A stretch of DNA of 64,000 nt, taken from the NCBI RefSeq assembly GCF_021698855.1, contig NZ_WWFA01000001.1:124001-188000 (forward strand), in the 5' to 3' direction. Below, in pieces: positions 26,085-34,296 of the stretch. The notes beneath the pieces are model-generated. The model did not search any database, had not been told where the DNA came from, and saw only the letters and a list, made by a program, of their open reading frames with translations. The first letter of the stretch is position 1; every line of letters starts with the position of its first letter. Both the position numbers and the translations under genes were made by a program. This DNA comes from Lactobacillus sp. S2-2. GTDB taxonomy: Bacteria > Bacillota > Bacilli > Lactobacillales > Lactobacillaceae.

Positions 26085-26101
26085 TATCGATTTTATCGAT
26101 A
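26085..26101. promoter_or_regulatory. Palindrome, candidate LysR operator
   Basis: TATCGAT-TTT-ATCGATA is a perfect interrupted palindrome with the T-N11-A signature of LysR-type sites. It lies 13 bases upstream of the LysR gene and in the divergent region. Confidence 0.6.
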
Positions 26102-26192
26102 ATACTTATTGTTTTTATGTATTTCTCTAATTATAACCAAACTGGTAATATAATTGTTGTAAAAGAAATACAAAATTAAAGGAGTTTGTGTT

Positions 26193-27200
26193 ATGAGTAA
26201 AGTTAAAAAAATTTTACCAGGATTTATAGTTTCATTAATTATTGCGATTTTGAGTCAACTATTGGCTAAAGTAATTCCTAATTTAGGTGGAGCAACAATT
26301 GCAATTATTTTAGGAATTATTTTAGGTAATACAGTAATTAAAAATCCAATTTTAGATGCTGGAACTCACTATTCTGAAAAATCATTATTGGAATATTCAG
26401 TTGTACTTTTAGGGTTAACCATTAGTTTTCAAACTATTAGTAAAGTTGGATTTGTTGGATTCTTATTTATTGTAATTCAAATGACTATTACAATTGTTAG
26501 TGCAATTTGGATTGGAAAAGCGCTTAAATTTAATGAAGGAATTTATTTATTAATGGCAGGTGGAAATGCAGTTTGTGGTTCATCTGCAATTACTTCAATT
26601 GCACCAGTAATTAATGCTAAAGATGATGAAAAAGAAATGACCATTACGGTTGTTAATTTAATTGGTACAATTTTAATGCTTGCTTTACCAATTATTAGTA
26701 CTCTGGTATTTGCTGGTAATGATTTATTTAAAGGTGCATTGATTGGTGGAACAATTCAATCAGTTGGACAAGTAGTTGCTGGTGCTACAATGGTTAATCC
26801 TGCAACTGTGGATTTTGCTACTTTATTTAAAATTATGAGAATTATTTTAATTGTTGTAGTAGTATTTATTTTTGGTCGTATGCATAAATATAATTTAAAA
26901 GATGATTTTGAAAAAGAAGAACATAAAAAAGGTGGATTATTTAGTGTCTTACCATGGTATGTTTTAGGATTTCTTTTCCTTTGTGTGTTGAGTAGTGTAG
27001 TTTCATTACCATCTATTATTTCAGAAACTGGTCATGAATTAAGTTCATGGTGTGAAATCATTGCACTTGCAGCAATTGGTCTTAGATTAGACTTAAAAGC
27101 ATTTATGAAATCAGGTAAGAAATTTGCAATTTATGGACTTAGTGTTGGATTTATTCAAGTAGTTGTAGCAATTACTTTAATCTTCTTATTACTTAAATAA
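26193..27200 (+). CDS. YeiH/UPF0324-family membrane transporter
   Basis: 335 aa, about 10 membrane segments. Family-typical stretches include TIAIILGIILGN, EYSVVLLGLTIS, AGGNAVCGSSAITSIAPV and, near the C-terminus, IIALAAIGLRLDL. The UPF0324 family is often annotated as putative sulfate or sulfonate exporter, on limited evidence. AAAGGAG lies before ATG. It is controlled in all likelihood by the divergent LysR protein. Single-gene unit with a bidirectional terminator behind it. Confidence 0.85.
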   Translation: MSKVKKILPGFIVSLIIAILSQLLAKVIPNLGGATIAIILGIILGNTVIKNPILDAGTHYSEKSLLEYSVVLLGLTISFQTISKVGFVGFLFIVIQMTITIVSAIWIGKALKFNEGIYLLMAGGNAVCGSSAITSIAPVINAKDDEKEMTITVVNLIGTILMLALPIISTLVFAGNDLFKGALIGGTIQSVGQVVAGATMVNPATVDFATLFKIMRIILIVVVVFIFGRMHKYNLKDDFEKEEHKKGGLFSVLPWYVLGFLFLCVLSSVVSLPSIISETGHELSSWCEIIALAAIGLRLDLKAFMKSGKKFAIYGLSVGFIQVVVAITLIFLLLK

Positions 27201-27228
27201 AAAAAGCCATTTTAAATGGCTTTTTTTA
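27199..27228. terminator. Bidirectional terminator
   Basis: AAAGCCATTT and AAATGGCTTT with A and T runs on both sides, between the convergent transporter and aminopeptidase genes. Confidence 0.85.
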
Positions 27229-28137
27229 TTGATTAAATTTATTATTTTCAACTTCACTAATGAAATCTGCTAAGTGTTTATAATAAACATCAGCATTATC
27301 AATCATATGGTGATGTCCACCGTTAGGTGTAGAAACGAATTTTGCATTTGGAATCATTTCTGCCATTCTCTTACCAGTTTCTATTGGCATAGTTTCATGT
27401 TCTCCAAAAGTAACTAGTGTAGGTACTTTAATATTTTTAAGTTTATCTGTAAAATGCCAATCTTTTAACTTACCAGTAATTACAAATTCATTATCACCTT
27501 GGAAAGTATTATAAATTGCATCACTCATAGTATTACCTAAATGAGCAATGGCTGCAGGCTGTTTACGATCTACATAAGAAACATTTAATTTTTCAACTAA
27601 ATTTTGATATTTATCATTGTCATAATTATTTTTTTGTTCGCAATCTTGCATATAAGCTAATTCTTCAGTAGTTAAAGTTTCTTCTCTAATTTTATCTAAG
27701 TGGTCAGTATAATCTGTAATCTCATCAACCATAGATGAAATAATGGCACCTTTTAAATGATTTCCATATTTTTCAGAATACATCTGTACAAGTGCACCAC
27801 CCCATGATTGTCCGATTAAATAAAAGTTATCAATGTTTAATTTTTGTCTAACTTCTTCAACTTCATCGAGAAAATAATCATAAGTTAGAATATTATTAGC
27901 AACGCTATCATCAGAAAAATCTGGAGTATCTGAATACCAAGAACCCAATTGGTCATACATATGTAATTGTACGTTTAATCCTTGTTTCTTCAATTGATCA
28001 GCAGTATCTTCCCAATATTCATGAGTTCCACCAGGGCCACCGTGTAATGCTAATAAATGAATTGTTCCTTCACCTTGTGTGTTTGTCCAAAGATGATATC
28101 CATTATCTAATTTAATGATTGTTGTTCCTTGTTTCAT
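27226..28137 (-). CDS. pepI: Proline iminopeptidase (prolyl aminopeptidase)
   Basis: Serine alpha/beta-hydrolase of 303 aa that removes N-terminal proline from peptides. It shows the oxyanion motif LHGGPGGTHEYW, the catalytic Ser in GQSWGGAL, the acid in VTFGEHETM and the His in NGGHHHMID. No signal peptide, so cytosolic or surface-leaking as in other lactobacilli. ATG at 28137 chosen since AAGGAG is 9 bases upstream; the TTG three codons earlier sits too close. Monocistronic; no regulator next to it. Confidence 0.88.
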   Translation of the reverse strand: MKQGTTIIKLDNGYHLWTNTQGEGTIHLLALHGGPGGTHEYWEDTADQLKKQGLNVQLHMYDQLGSWYSDTPDFSDDSVANNILTYDYFLDEVEEVRQKLNIDNFYLIGQSWGGALVQMYSEKYGNHLKGAIISSMVDEITDYTDHLDKIREETLTTEELAYMQDCEQKNNYDNDKYQNLVEKLNVSYVDRKQPAAIAHLGNTMSDAIYNTFQGDNEFVITGKLKDWHFTDKLKNIKVPTLVTFGEHETMPIETGKRMAEMIPNAKFVSTPNGGHHHMIDNADVYYKHLADFISEVENNKFNQ

Positions 28138-28296
28138 TAAAATCAACTCCTTATTTTTTTACAATCATAACACTAATTATTGAAAAGTTTAAAAATAACT
28201 TTATAAAAATCTCTATATTATTTAGTATAAATAACCTATGCTATAATTTATCTAACAGATTAAATAAAAAGTATTGCATTTTGATGAGGTGATTTT

Positions 28297-28710
28297 ATGA
28301 GTTTAGAAATTGATGCAGGTGCGATTGTTTATCAAAAAAAGGATAATGAAGTAAGATATCTTCTTTTGAAAAGTGCAACCAGTTCTTTTTGGGGTTATCC
28401 AAAAGGACATCAAGAAAAAGGTGAAACGTTGATTGAGGCTGCAAGACGTGAAATATTTGAGGAAACTGGATTAATTACTCAAATTAATAATAAGTTTAAT
28501 GAAAAAGTAACTTATAATATGAAGAATGGTAATAAAAAAGAATTAACTTTATTTATTGCTGAAGTAAGTCCAAATTTATCAATAAAAAAACAAGATGAAG
28601 AAATTAGCGATTTTAATTGGTTTGGTTATGAAGATGCCTTAAAACAATTAACATTTGAAAATTTAGTTGATCCACTAAAAAAAGCTAATCTCTTTATAGA
28701 GGAGCGATAA
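28297..28710 (+). CDS. Nudix hydrolase, diadenosine-tetraphosphatase type
   Basis: 137 aa. The Nudix box spans about residues 37-60: GHQEKGETLIEAA, then RREIFEETGL, with all invariant Gly, Glu and Arg residues present. The preceding WGYPKGH is typical of asymmetric Ap4A hydrolases. It would cleave dinucleoside polyphosphates or other XDP substrates in the cytoplasm. First gene of an operon with the guanylate-kinase-like gene (2 bases on), and two membrane protein genes. TATAAT at 28242-28247 is a likely -10 element. Confidence 0.85.
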   Translation: MSLEIDAGAIVYQKKDNEVRYLLLKSATSSFWGYPKGHQEKGETLIEAARREIFEETGLITQINNKFNEKVTYNMKNGNKKELTLFIAEVSPNLSIKKQDEEISDFNWFGYEDALKQLTFENLVDPLKKANLFIEER

Positions 28711-28712
28711 AT

Positions 28713-29267
28713 ATGGCAAAACATATATTTGTAATTACTGGACCTACAGGTAGTGGGAAGACTACCGTTAAAAATTATTTAAATGATAAATATAATATTC
28801 CAACGATTATAACTCATACGACTAGACCAAAAAGAAAAAATGAAGTAGATGGTAAAGATTATTATTTTGAAGATGAAAAAAGTTTTAGTGAAAAGAACTT
28901 TCTAGAATCGGTTGAGTATGCAGGAAATAAATATGGATCTTCTTATGAAGGCTTAGAAAAAGGTTTTGATAAGTCAGATTTAGTTTGTATTGTTTTGGAT
29001 ACTAAGGGAGCAATTACTTATAAAAATAAATTAGATGATGAAATCATTCCTATTTTTTTAAAAGTTAAAAGTAATGAAGACTTAAAGAAAAGAATGTTAA
29101 AAAGAGGTGATGATATTAATATCATCAATCAAAGATTAGTCTCTGATGAATATGAACGTGATTTAAAGGTGCCTCTTGAGCTTAGAAAAGATGCAATTAT
29201 TTTTGAAAATAATGATTTAAGTAGTACAGAAAAAAAACTTGATGATTTAGTTAGTAAATATTTATAA
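28713..29267 (+). CDS. Guanylate-kinase-like nucleotide kinase
   Basis: 184 aa. P-loop GPTGSGKTT at residues 9-17 and the guanylate kinase signature TTRPKRKNEVDGKDYYF at about 40-56 (GMP-binding region), followed by YAGNKYGSSYEG, another GMP-site segment. RLVSDEYERD is in the place of the lid. It is more diverged than the housekeeping Gmk of lactobacilli, so the main gmk is likely elsewhere. It phosphorylates GMP or a related nucleotide, by family inference. Tight operon context with Nudix suggests nucleotide handling. Confidence 0.78.
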   Translation: MAKHIFVITGPTGSGKTTVKNYLNDKYNIPTIITHTTRPKRKNEVDGKDYYFEDEKSFSEKNFLESVEYAGNKYGSSYEGLEKGFDKSDLVCIVLDTKGAITYKNKLDDEIIPIFLKVKSNEDLKKRMLKRGDDINIINQRLVSDEYERDLKVPLELRKDAIIFENNDLSSTEKKLDDLVSKYL

Positions 29268-29282
29268 GGAAGGGGTTATTTA

Positions 29283-29816
29283 ATGGATAATCGAATACCA
29301 CCAATTATTACTCCTTTTGCAATTTTATCAATTAGTTTACTTTTAGGAGCAACTAATGTTGTGGTAAACAAAGTAACAGATACGAATGAAGGAGTAAAAA
29401 CTTCAGAGATTCGCAAAAATAGAAGTAATAATGAAAAAGTAAATGAAAATTCAAAAAGTTCATCAAAAAAAGATGAAGAAAGTAAGAATGATAAGAAAAA
29501 AGATGATAAAGAAAAAGAAAGTTCAAATAAAGATGAATCTTCAAGTAGTGAGTCAAGTAATCAAAATGAAAGTAGTAATGAAAAACAATCTTCAAACAAT
29601 GCCTCATCTTCATCCAATGTAAGATCTTCAACTTATCACTCCAGTGTAAATAATAATCATACTTCTAATAAGCAATCTTCACAAAATAATAATTCTGCTC
29701 AACAATCCTCACAAAATGAAACTGAGGCAAGTAATGTGTCTGGGAAAGTTAAATCCGGTAATTCTACAGAAAATAATACTAATAAAAGTAAAGTTCAAAC
29801 TGGAGGTGATGAATAA
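29283..29816 (+). CDS. Membrane-anchored Ser/Asn/Lys-rich protein
   Basis: 177 aa. One hydrophobic N-terminal segment (IITPFAILSISLLLGATNVVV) acts as signal anchor. Everything after residue 40 is low complexity, with long runs of Ser, Asn, Lys, Glu and Gln; this is expected of a flexible extracytoplasmic, wall-spanning stalk. No LPXTG motif and no recognised domain. AAGGAAGGGG upstream of ATG; its stop TAA shares one base with the ATG of the next gene (TAATG), indicating coupled translation. Function unknown. Confidence 0.7.
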   Translation: MDNRIPPIITPFAILSISLLLGATNVVVNKVTDTNEGVKTSEIRKNRSNNEKVNENSKSSSKKDEESKNDKKKDDKEKESSNKDESSSSESSNQNESSNEKQSSNNASSSSNVRSSTYHSSVNNNHTSNKQSSQNNNSAQQSSQNETEASNVSGKVKSGNSTENNTNKSKVQTGGDE

Positions 29817-30616
29817 TGTTTACAATTTTAAACATCGTATCCCAGTATCTTTCTTATATTAATATTGAGTCAAATATTAAAGGGAGAATTTACACTGTCC
29901 TTGGAGCTATTGGTGATTTGTATGTCTTTTATATTGGATATAGATTTACCGCTAATGAGCGTTACGTAAGAGGTGCCTTATTATTATTAGCTGCAATAGC
30001 ATTAGCATATTTTTGTTATTTGAATTTTTATTATTATTTTTCTTCCAAACAACCTAAGTTTGATATTACTCCAGTGATTTATAAAGCTTTAAAAATAAAT
30101 CCACAAGTTCAAGAAGAAAGTAAAAAAGATCAAGTACCCTATAATGGCTTATCGAACGGTATTTTTGATTCACAAGAAGTAATGCCTGCTACAATTATTT
30201 CTGATCATGAAGAAAAAGACAATTTAAAATCAATTGTTAGAGATTTAGTTGATAATAATATTATTAATTTAAATTATGGAAATAAAACTGATAAGCAAAT
30301 TTCCAAATTTTTAAAGCATAGTAATCGCAATAAATTTTATGCACTAGATGAAAAAATGATTGTTCCTTATTTTGAAATGAATCATCAATTTGAACTTTAT
30401 GTAGGAATAAATGAAGCAAAAAAATATAAAGTAGGGCGTTTAAAAACAATTGGATTATCAAACATTGAATCAATTGACACTGATAAATATCAAATATTTA
30501 TTTCATCAGTTATTTTATCTGGTGGACCACATAAATACTTTGGAAGATCAGAAGTGGTTGAGAAAAATGAAGATTTTAATTTAGAAATTAAAGTAGCATA
30601 TAAAAAAACATCATGA
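29816..30616 (+). CDS. Two-span membrane protein with cytoplasmic domain
   Basis: 266 aa. Two hydrophobic segments occur at about residues 26-44 and 52-76, then a soluble C-terminal region of about 190 residues with mixed alpha/beta character (for example KYKVGRLKTIGLSNIESID and a beta-rich end). I do not recognise the family with certainty; it looks like a lactobacillus-specific domain of unknown function. Translationally coupled to the Ser/Asn-rich protein, which suggests that the two form a membrane complex. Last gene of the Nudix operon, with a terminator overlapping its end. Confidence 0.68.
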   Translation: MFTILNIVSQYLSYINIESNIKGRIYTVLGAIGDLYVFYIGYRFTANERYVRGALLLLAAIALAYFCYLNFYYYFSSKQPKFDITPVIYKALKINPQVQEESKKDQVPYNGLSNGIFDSQEVMPATIISDHEEKDNLKSIVRDLVDNNIINLNYGNKTDKQISKFLKHSNRNKFYALDEKMIVPYFEMNHQFELYVGINEAKKYKVGRLKTIGLSNIESIDTDKYQIFISSVILSGGPHKYFGRSEVVEKNEDFNLEIKVAYKKTS

Positions 30617-30633
30617 CATCATGATGTTTTTTT
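30602..30633. terminator. Bidirectional terminator
   Basis: ACATCATG and CATGATGT with A and T runs on both sides, between the convergent membrane-protein and exchanger genes. Confidence 0.8.
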
Positions 30634-31956
30634 ATTTGATTTTCGATCGTAATAAAAGAAAACGGGAATACCAATTGCAACGATTCCAAGTGAGAAAAGA
30701 ACTCCAATTAAATCAGATTGAATTTCTGATACAATCACGAATAATGATCCGAAAATAGCAACTAAAGGAGTTATTGGAAATAATGGAACGGAAAATGTTC
30801 TTTTCTTATTAGGATTTCTTTTTCTCATAAGAAAGACTCCAACAAAAGCCATAACGTAAAAACAATAAACTGTGAAAATACATAATTCAGAAATTCGATC
30901 AGCATCAAAAAAAATAATCATGATAGCTGAAATAAATAAAGTTACAATAATTGAAAAGTAAGGAATTCTAGTTTTAGGACTTAAGTGAGAAAGATATTTT
31001 GAAAATGGTAATTGTTTTTGTTCAGCCATTGCATACATAATACGCGGAAAAGTCATTATTTTTCCATTCATACATCCAAGAATAGAAATGATAATTCCAA
31101 TACTTAATATTTTTCCACCAAAAATACCAAATGATTTAGTTACAATGTATGGAATGGCACCTGTATCTAGTTCATGAAGTTTATTTGGTCCAATACTATT
31201 TAGTACAGAAAATGCAATTAATAGATAAATTACCATAACTCCTAAAATACCGAATGTCATTGCTTTTGGAAGTATTTTTTGTGGGTTTTTGATTTCTCCA
31301 CCTAGATTAGCTATTAAAATCCAACCATCAAAAGCAAATAAAGTTGAAAGAACTGCTACTCCAAATGTACCAGTTGATGCATGGACTGTTTTTACGCTTT
31401 CAGTTAAACCGTTTGCATCTCCAAAAAATACTCCGGCGATAATAATTGCAACGACAGGAACCAATTTACAAATAGTAGTAATAACCGCAAAAGTTGCTCC
31501 ATATTTATTAGGGAAGAAATTAAGTCCACCAATTATAACAATTGCAAAAATTGCAATTGGAATATTATATGATGAGCTAAAGTGAAAAAAATCACCTAAT
31601 AAAATTGCAAGATAAGCACCAAGAGCTGCAATCATTGCAGGTCCGTAAACTATAATTTGCATCCATCCAGATAAGAATCCCCAAAGGCGATTATAAATTT
31701 TTTCCATATAAACATATAATCCACCAGTTTCTGGTATTTGGGATGATATTTCGGCAATTGTTAAACCAGCAGCTAAAGTTAATATTCCTCCAGCAAGCCA
31801 TGCTAGTAAAGCACCAGTAGTTGAACCAGTTGCATTAAGAACGGCAGATTGTCTAACGAATACTCCTCCACCAATAATAGTTCCTACAACAAGAGAAAGT
31901 GCTGACCAAATTCCTAATGATCGATTTAGTTGAACTTCTTCTGAATTATTTTTCAT
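30619..31956 (-). CDS. APC-family amino acid exchanger, T-box controlled
   Basis: 445 aa, 12 membrane segments, LAT/SteT-like branch of the APC superfamily. It has the N-terminal VVGTIIGGGVFVRQ substrate-site motif, the loop EIKNPQKILPKA before the next spans and RKRNPNKKRTFSVPLFP near the C-terminus. The start is set at the third ATG (31956) because the AAAGGA site is 10 bases upstream of it; two earlier ATGs lie almost on the site. Expression is controlled by a T-box leader, so it should import or exchange the amino acid whose tRNA the leader senses; which one is unresolved. SteT exchanges serine/threonine. Confidence 0.85.
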   Translation of the reverse strand: MKNNSEEVQLNRSLGIWSALSLVVGTIIGGGVFVRQSAVLNATGSTTGALLAWLAGGILTLAAGLTIAEISSQIPETGGLYVYMEKIYNRLWGFLSGWMQIIVYGPAMIAALGAYLAILLGDFFHFSSSYNIPIAIFAIVIIGGLNFFPNKYGATFAVITTICKLVPVVAIIIAGVFFGDANGLTESVKTVHASTGTFGVAVLSTLFAFDGWILIANLGGEIKNPQKILPKAMTFGILGVMVIYLLIAFSVLNSIGPNKLHELDTGAIPYIVTKSFGIFGGKILSIGIIISILGCMNGKIMTFPRIMYAMAEQKQLPFSKYLSHLSPKTRIPYFSIIVTLFISAIMIIFFDADRISELCIFTVYCFYVMAFVGVFLMRKRNPNKKRTFSVPLFPITPLVAIFGSLFVIVSEIQSDLIGVLFSLGIVAIGIPVFFYYDRKSNKKTS

Positions 31957-31981
31957 TTTCATCATTTCCTTTCTAATAATA

Positions 31982-32185
31982 AAAAAAACGTCTCTGACAA
32001 TTGTCAGGGACGTCAATTAACGCGGTTCCACCCAAATTTCTCTTAACAAAATTAAGAGACACTCAATAGTTATTTTAAAAATAAAAGTAGAATGAAGTGG
32101 TAATTTATAATTAATAACATCTAATTTTCAGAACAGGATTAGACTCTCTTTGAAATATACATATAAATTTTGGTTTCATATTTAT
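31982..32185 (-). promoter_or_regulatory. T-box leader of the amino acid exchanger (specifier unresolved)
   Basis: On the minus strand the leader shows AGAGAG with an apical hairpin TCTAAT/ATTAGA, Stem III (TCTCTTAA/TTAAGAGA, 32039-32059), the antiterminator box GGGTGGAACCGCG (tRNA-pairing UGGA, 32027-32030) and a terminator of about 12 bp (ACGTCCCTGACA pairs) followed by eight U residues. The specifier is not clear: TAC or ACC occur at the usual distance, or TGT in an alternative fold. Confidence 0.85.
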
Positions 32186-32191
32186 ATGTAT

Positions 32192-32220
32192 ATTAAAACT
32201 TGAAAAAGACTAATTGTCAA
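32192..32220 (-). promoter_or_regulatory. Promoter of the exchanger T-box transcript
   Basis: Minus strand TTGACA (32215-32220) and TTTAAT (32192-32197), 17-base spacer, starting just after the hflX stop codon. A 14-bp inverted repeat (32155-32168 with 32180-32193) overlaps its -10 element and the RNA start. Confidence 0.65.
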
Positions 32221-32228
32221 CTATAAAA

Positions 32229-33500
32229 TTACACTTGTTCATAATTTTTGTACCTTTGAGTTTCAGATTCTGGTAATTCTACTTTAATTAAAGTTCCGTC
32301 ATTAGTAAAATCTTGACTTAAAACATTAAATTTCTGATTAATTTCAGATTCGATTTGGCCTTCAGTAAAAGGAATTAAATAAGTCTTAGTAACGAAGTCT
32401 TTAAAGATATTTTCTTTGATTACATCAATTAATAAATCGATTGATTGGTTATCTTTAGCACAAATATTTAAATTATTACCTTCTCGAAGTGGAAAGGGGC
32501 TATCAGTTAAATCAGTTTTATTAAAAACTCTAACCATTGGAATGTTTTCAGCACCAACTTCTTTTAACACAGTTTCAGTTGTTTCCATCATTAGTAATTG
32601 ATTTTCATCAGAATTATCAACCACTTGAACTAATAAATCTGCAGATGCAGCTTCAGAAAGAGTAGATTTAAATGCTTCAATTAATTTATGTGGTAGGTTA
32701 CTAACAAAACCAACTGTATCAGATAATAAAAATGTTTTATTGTCTGGGAGCTTTATATTTCTAACACTCGTATCTAGAGTAGCAAATAACATATCTTTAA
32801 CCATTACTTGTTTATCATCTGTACCAGAAAATTTCTTAATCATTTCATTCATGATGGTAGATTTTCCAGCATTGGTATATCCGACTAAAGCTACATTTTT
32901 AATTTCATTTTTATCACGTTTTTGTTTTTGTGTTTTATGAGCATGTTCAATTTCTTTAAGTTCATGTCGAACTTGGGAGATGCTTTTTTGAATATTTCTT
33001 CGATTTAATTCAATTTTAGTTTCTCCAGAACCACGGTTAGCAAGGCCACCACCAGCTGACTGTTGGTCTAATCTTTGACTGATTGATGTATGCAATCTAG
33101 GTAGTTGATACTCTAATTTAGCTAATTGAACTTGTAATTTAGCTTCTTTTGTTTGAGCTCGGTTAGCAAATATTTCTAATATCAAACCAGTACGATCAAT
33201 AATTTTTGTAGTTGTTATTTTTTCTAAGTTTCTAATTTGTGAAGGACTTAATTCGTCATTAACAACAACTGTATCAATATTATTTGATATCGCAATTTCT
33301 TTTAATTCTTCAACTTTACCCTTACCAAAATAAGTTGCTGAATCAGGACGATCAGACTTTTGATAAAGAGTGTGTTCACTAATCATATTGTTAGCAAGAA
33401 TTAAATTATTTAATTCTTCCATTGAATAATCAAAATGGTCATTTTTTAAATTTAAACCAATTGTAATAACTTTCTTTGTTTCTTCAGTATTATTGTTCAT
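32229..33500 (-). CDS. hflX: Ribosome-associated GTPase HflX
   Basis: 423 aa. N-terminal HflX domain with DSATYFGKGKVEEL and a Gly-rich loop (QQSAGGGLANRGSGETKIE), then a G domain with G1 GYTNAGKST, G3 DTVGF and G4 NKTD. HflX splits stalled 70S ribosomes under heat or antibiotic stress in characterised bacteria. The start at 33500 has GGAG 8 bases upstream. Its transcription seems to run close to the exchanger promoter without a clear terminator between them. It follows the histidine phosphatase gene by 17 bases and may be cotranscribed with it. Confidence 0.93.
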   Translation of the reverse strand: MNNNTEETKKVITIGLNLKNDHFDYSMEELNNLILANNMISEHTLYQKSDRPDSATYFGKGKVEELKEIAISNNIDTVVVNDELSPSQIRNLEKITTTKIIDRTGLILEIFANRAQTKEAKLQVQLAKLEYQLPRLHTSISQRLDQQSAGGGLANRGSGETKIELNRRNIQKSISQVRHELKEIEHAHKTQKQKRDKNEIKNVALVGYTNAGKSTIMNEMIKKFSGTDDKQVMVKDMLFATLDTSVRNIKLPDNKTFLLSDTVGFVSNLPHKLIEAFKSTLSEAASADLLVQVVDNSDENQLLMMETTETVLKEVGAENIPMVRVFNKTDLTDSPFPLREGNNLNICAKDNQSIDLLIDVIKENIFKDFVTKTYLIPFTEGQIESEINQKFNVLSQDFTNDGTLIKVELPESETQRYKNYEQV

Positions 33501-33517
33501 TCATTGTTCTCCGTTTT

Positions 33518-34168
33518 TTATACATTGTTATCAATTTTATTGTAGTATTCAACTTTATATTGATTATTTTTGAAGTTTATTTTGGTGATACTTCCGTTAT
33601 GAATTGGATCTGAAATATCAATTTCAGAGAATTTACTTACTACACTTCTAATCATTGTTCCATGAGCAACAATTAAGATGTTTTCATTTTCTTGACTATT
33701 ATTTGTAATTTCGTCAAGAGCAGGTTTTACCCGATTCCAAAATTCTACATCGTTTTCAGCATCTCCATAAGGATCTGCTGAAGCAATCATGTCTCTTACT
33801 TTTTCAATTGAAAAAGCTTTAATCATATCACTATAGTTCGTATATCCTAATGGACCACCAATCATATTCCAAACTTGTTCGATATCATTTCCTTCAAAAT
33901 AACCAAAGTTTTCTTCTCTTAAACCCATCATTTCGACTGGTTGATCAACTTTAGCTTGATTATTGGATAAAATAATTTTTGCAGTTGCTCTTGCTCTAGT
34001 TGTATCACTTGAATATGCTCGATCAAAATTAATTTTTGAAAGTCTTTTTCCTGCCTTTTTGGCATCTTTAATACCATTTTCAGTAAGTTGTGCATCAGCC
34101 CAACCTTGGATACGATGATATTTATTCAAGAATGTTTGACCATGTCTAATGAGATATAAATTTGCCAT
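33518..34168 (-). CDS. Histidine phosphatase family protein (phosphoglycerate-mutase-like)
   Basis: 216 aa. The catalytic LIRHGQT at residues 5-11 provides the phosphohistidine; the second conserved part is SSDTTRARATA, and VAHGTMIRSV gives the second catalytic His. These enzymes dephosphorylate sugar phosphates or act as phosphoglycerate mutases; lactobacilli carry several paralogues and the substrate is not deducible. AAAAAAGG before ATG. Cotranscribed with hflX, 17 bases apart. Confidence 0.85.
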   Translation of the reverse strand: MANLYLIRHGQTFLNKYHRIQGWADAQLTENGIKDAKKAGKRLSKINFDRAYSSDTTRARATAKIILSNNQAKVDQPVEMMGLREENFGYFEGNDIEQVWNMIGGPLGYTNYSDMIKAFSIEKVRDMIASADPYGDAENDVEFWNRVKPALDEITNNSQENENILIVAHGTMIRSVVSKFSEIDISDPIHNGSITKINFKNNQYKVEYYNKIDNNV

Positions 34169-34296
34169 TTTAATCAGTCCTTTTTTATTAATTAACTTAA
34201 TCTTATCATAGTTATTATTTGAGCATAATATAAAGAAAACTGTTATATTAATAATATAATTAATTATTAATGTTTAAAAAGAAATGAGGAATAAAG

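Noticed and set aside
29400..29815. Repeat array or CRISPR-like structure in the Ser/Asn-rich coding region
   Set aside because: The repetition is only low-complexity codon use (AGT, TCA, AAT, AAA); no regular spacers or fixed repeat unit.
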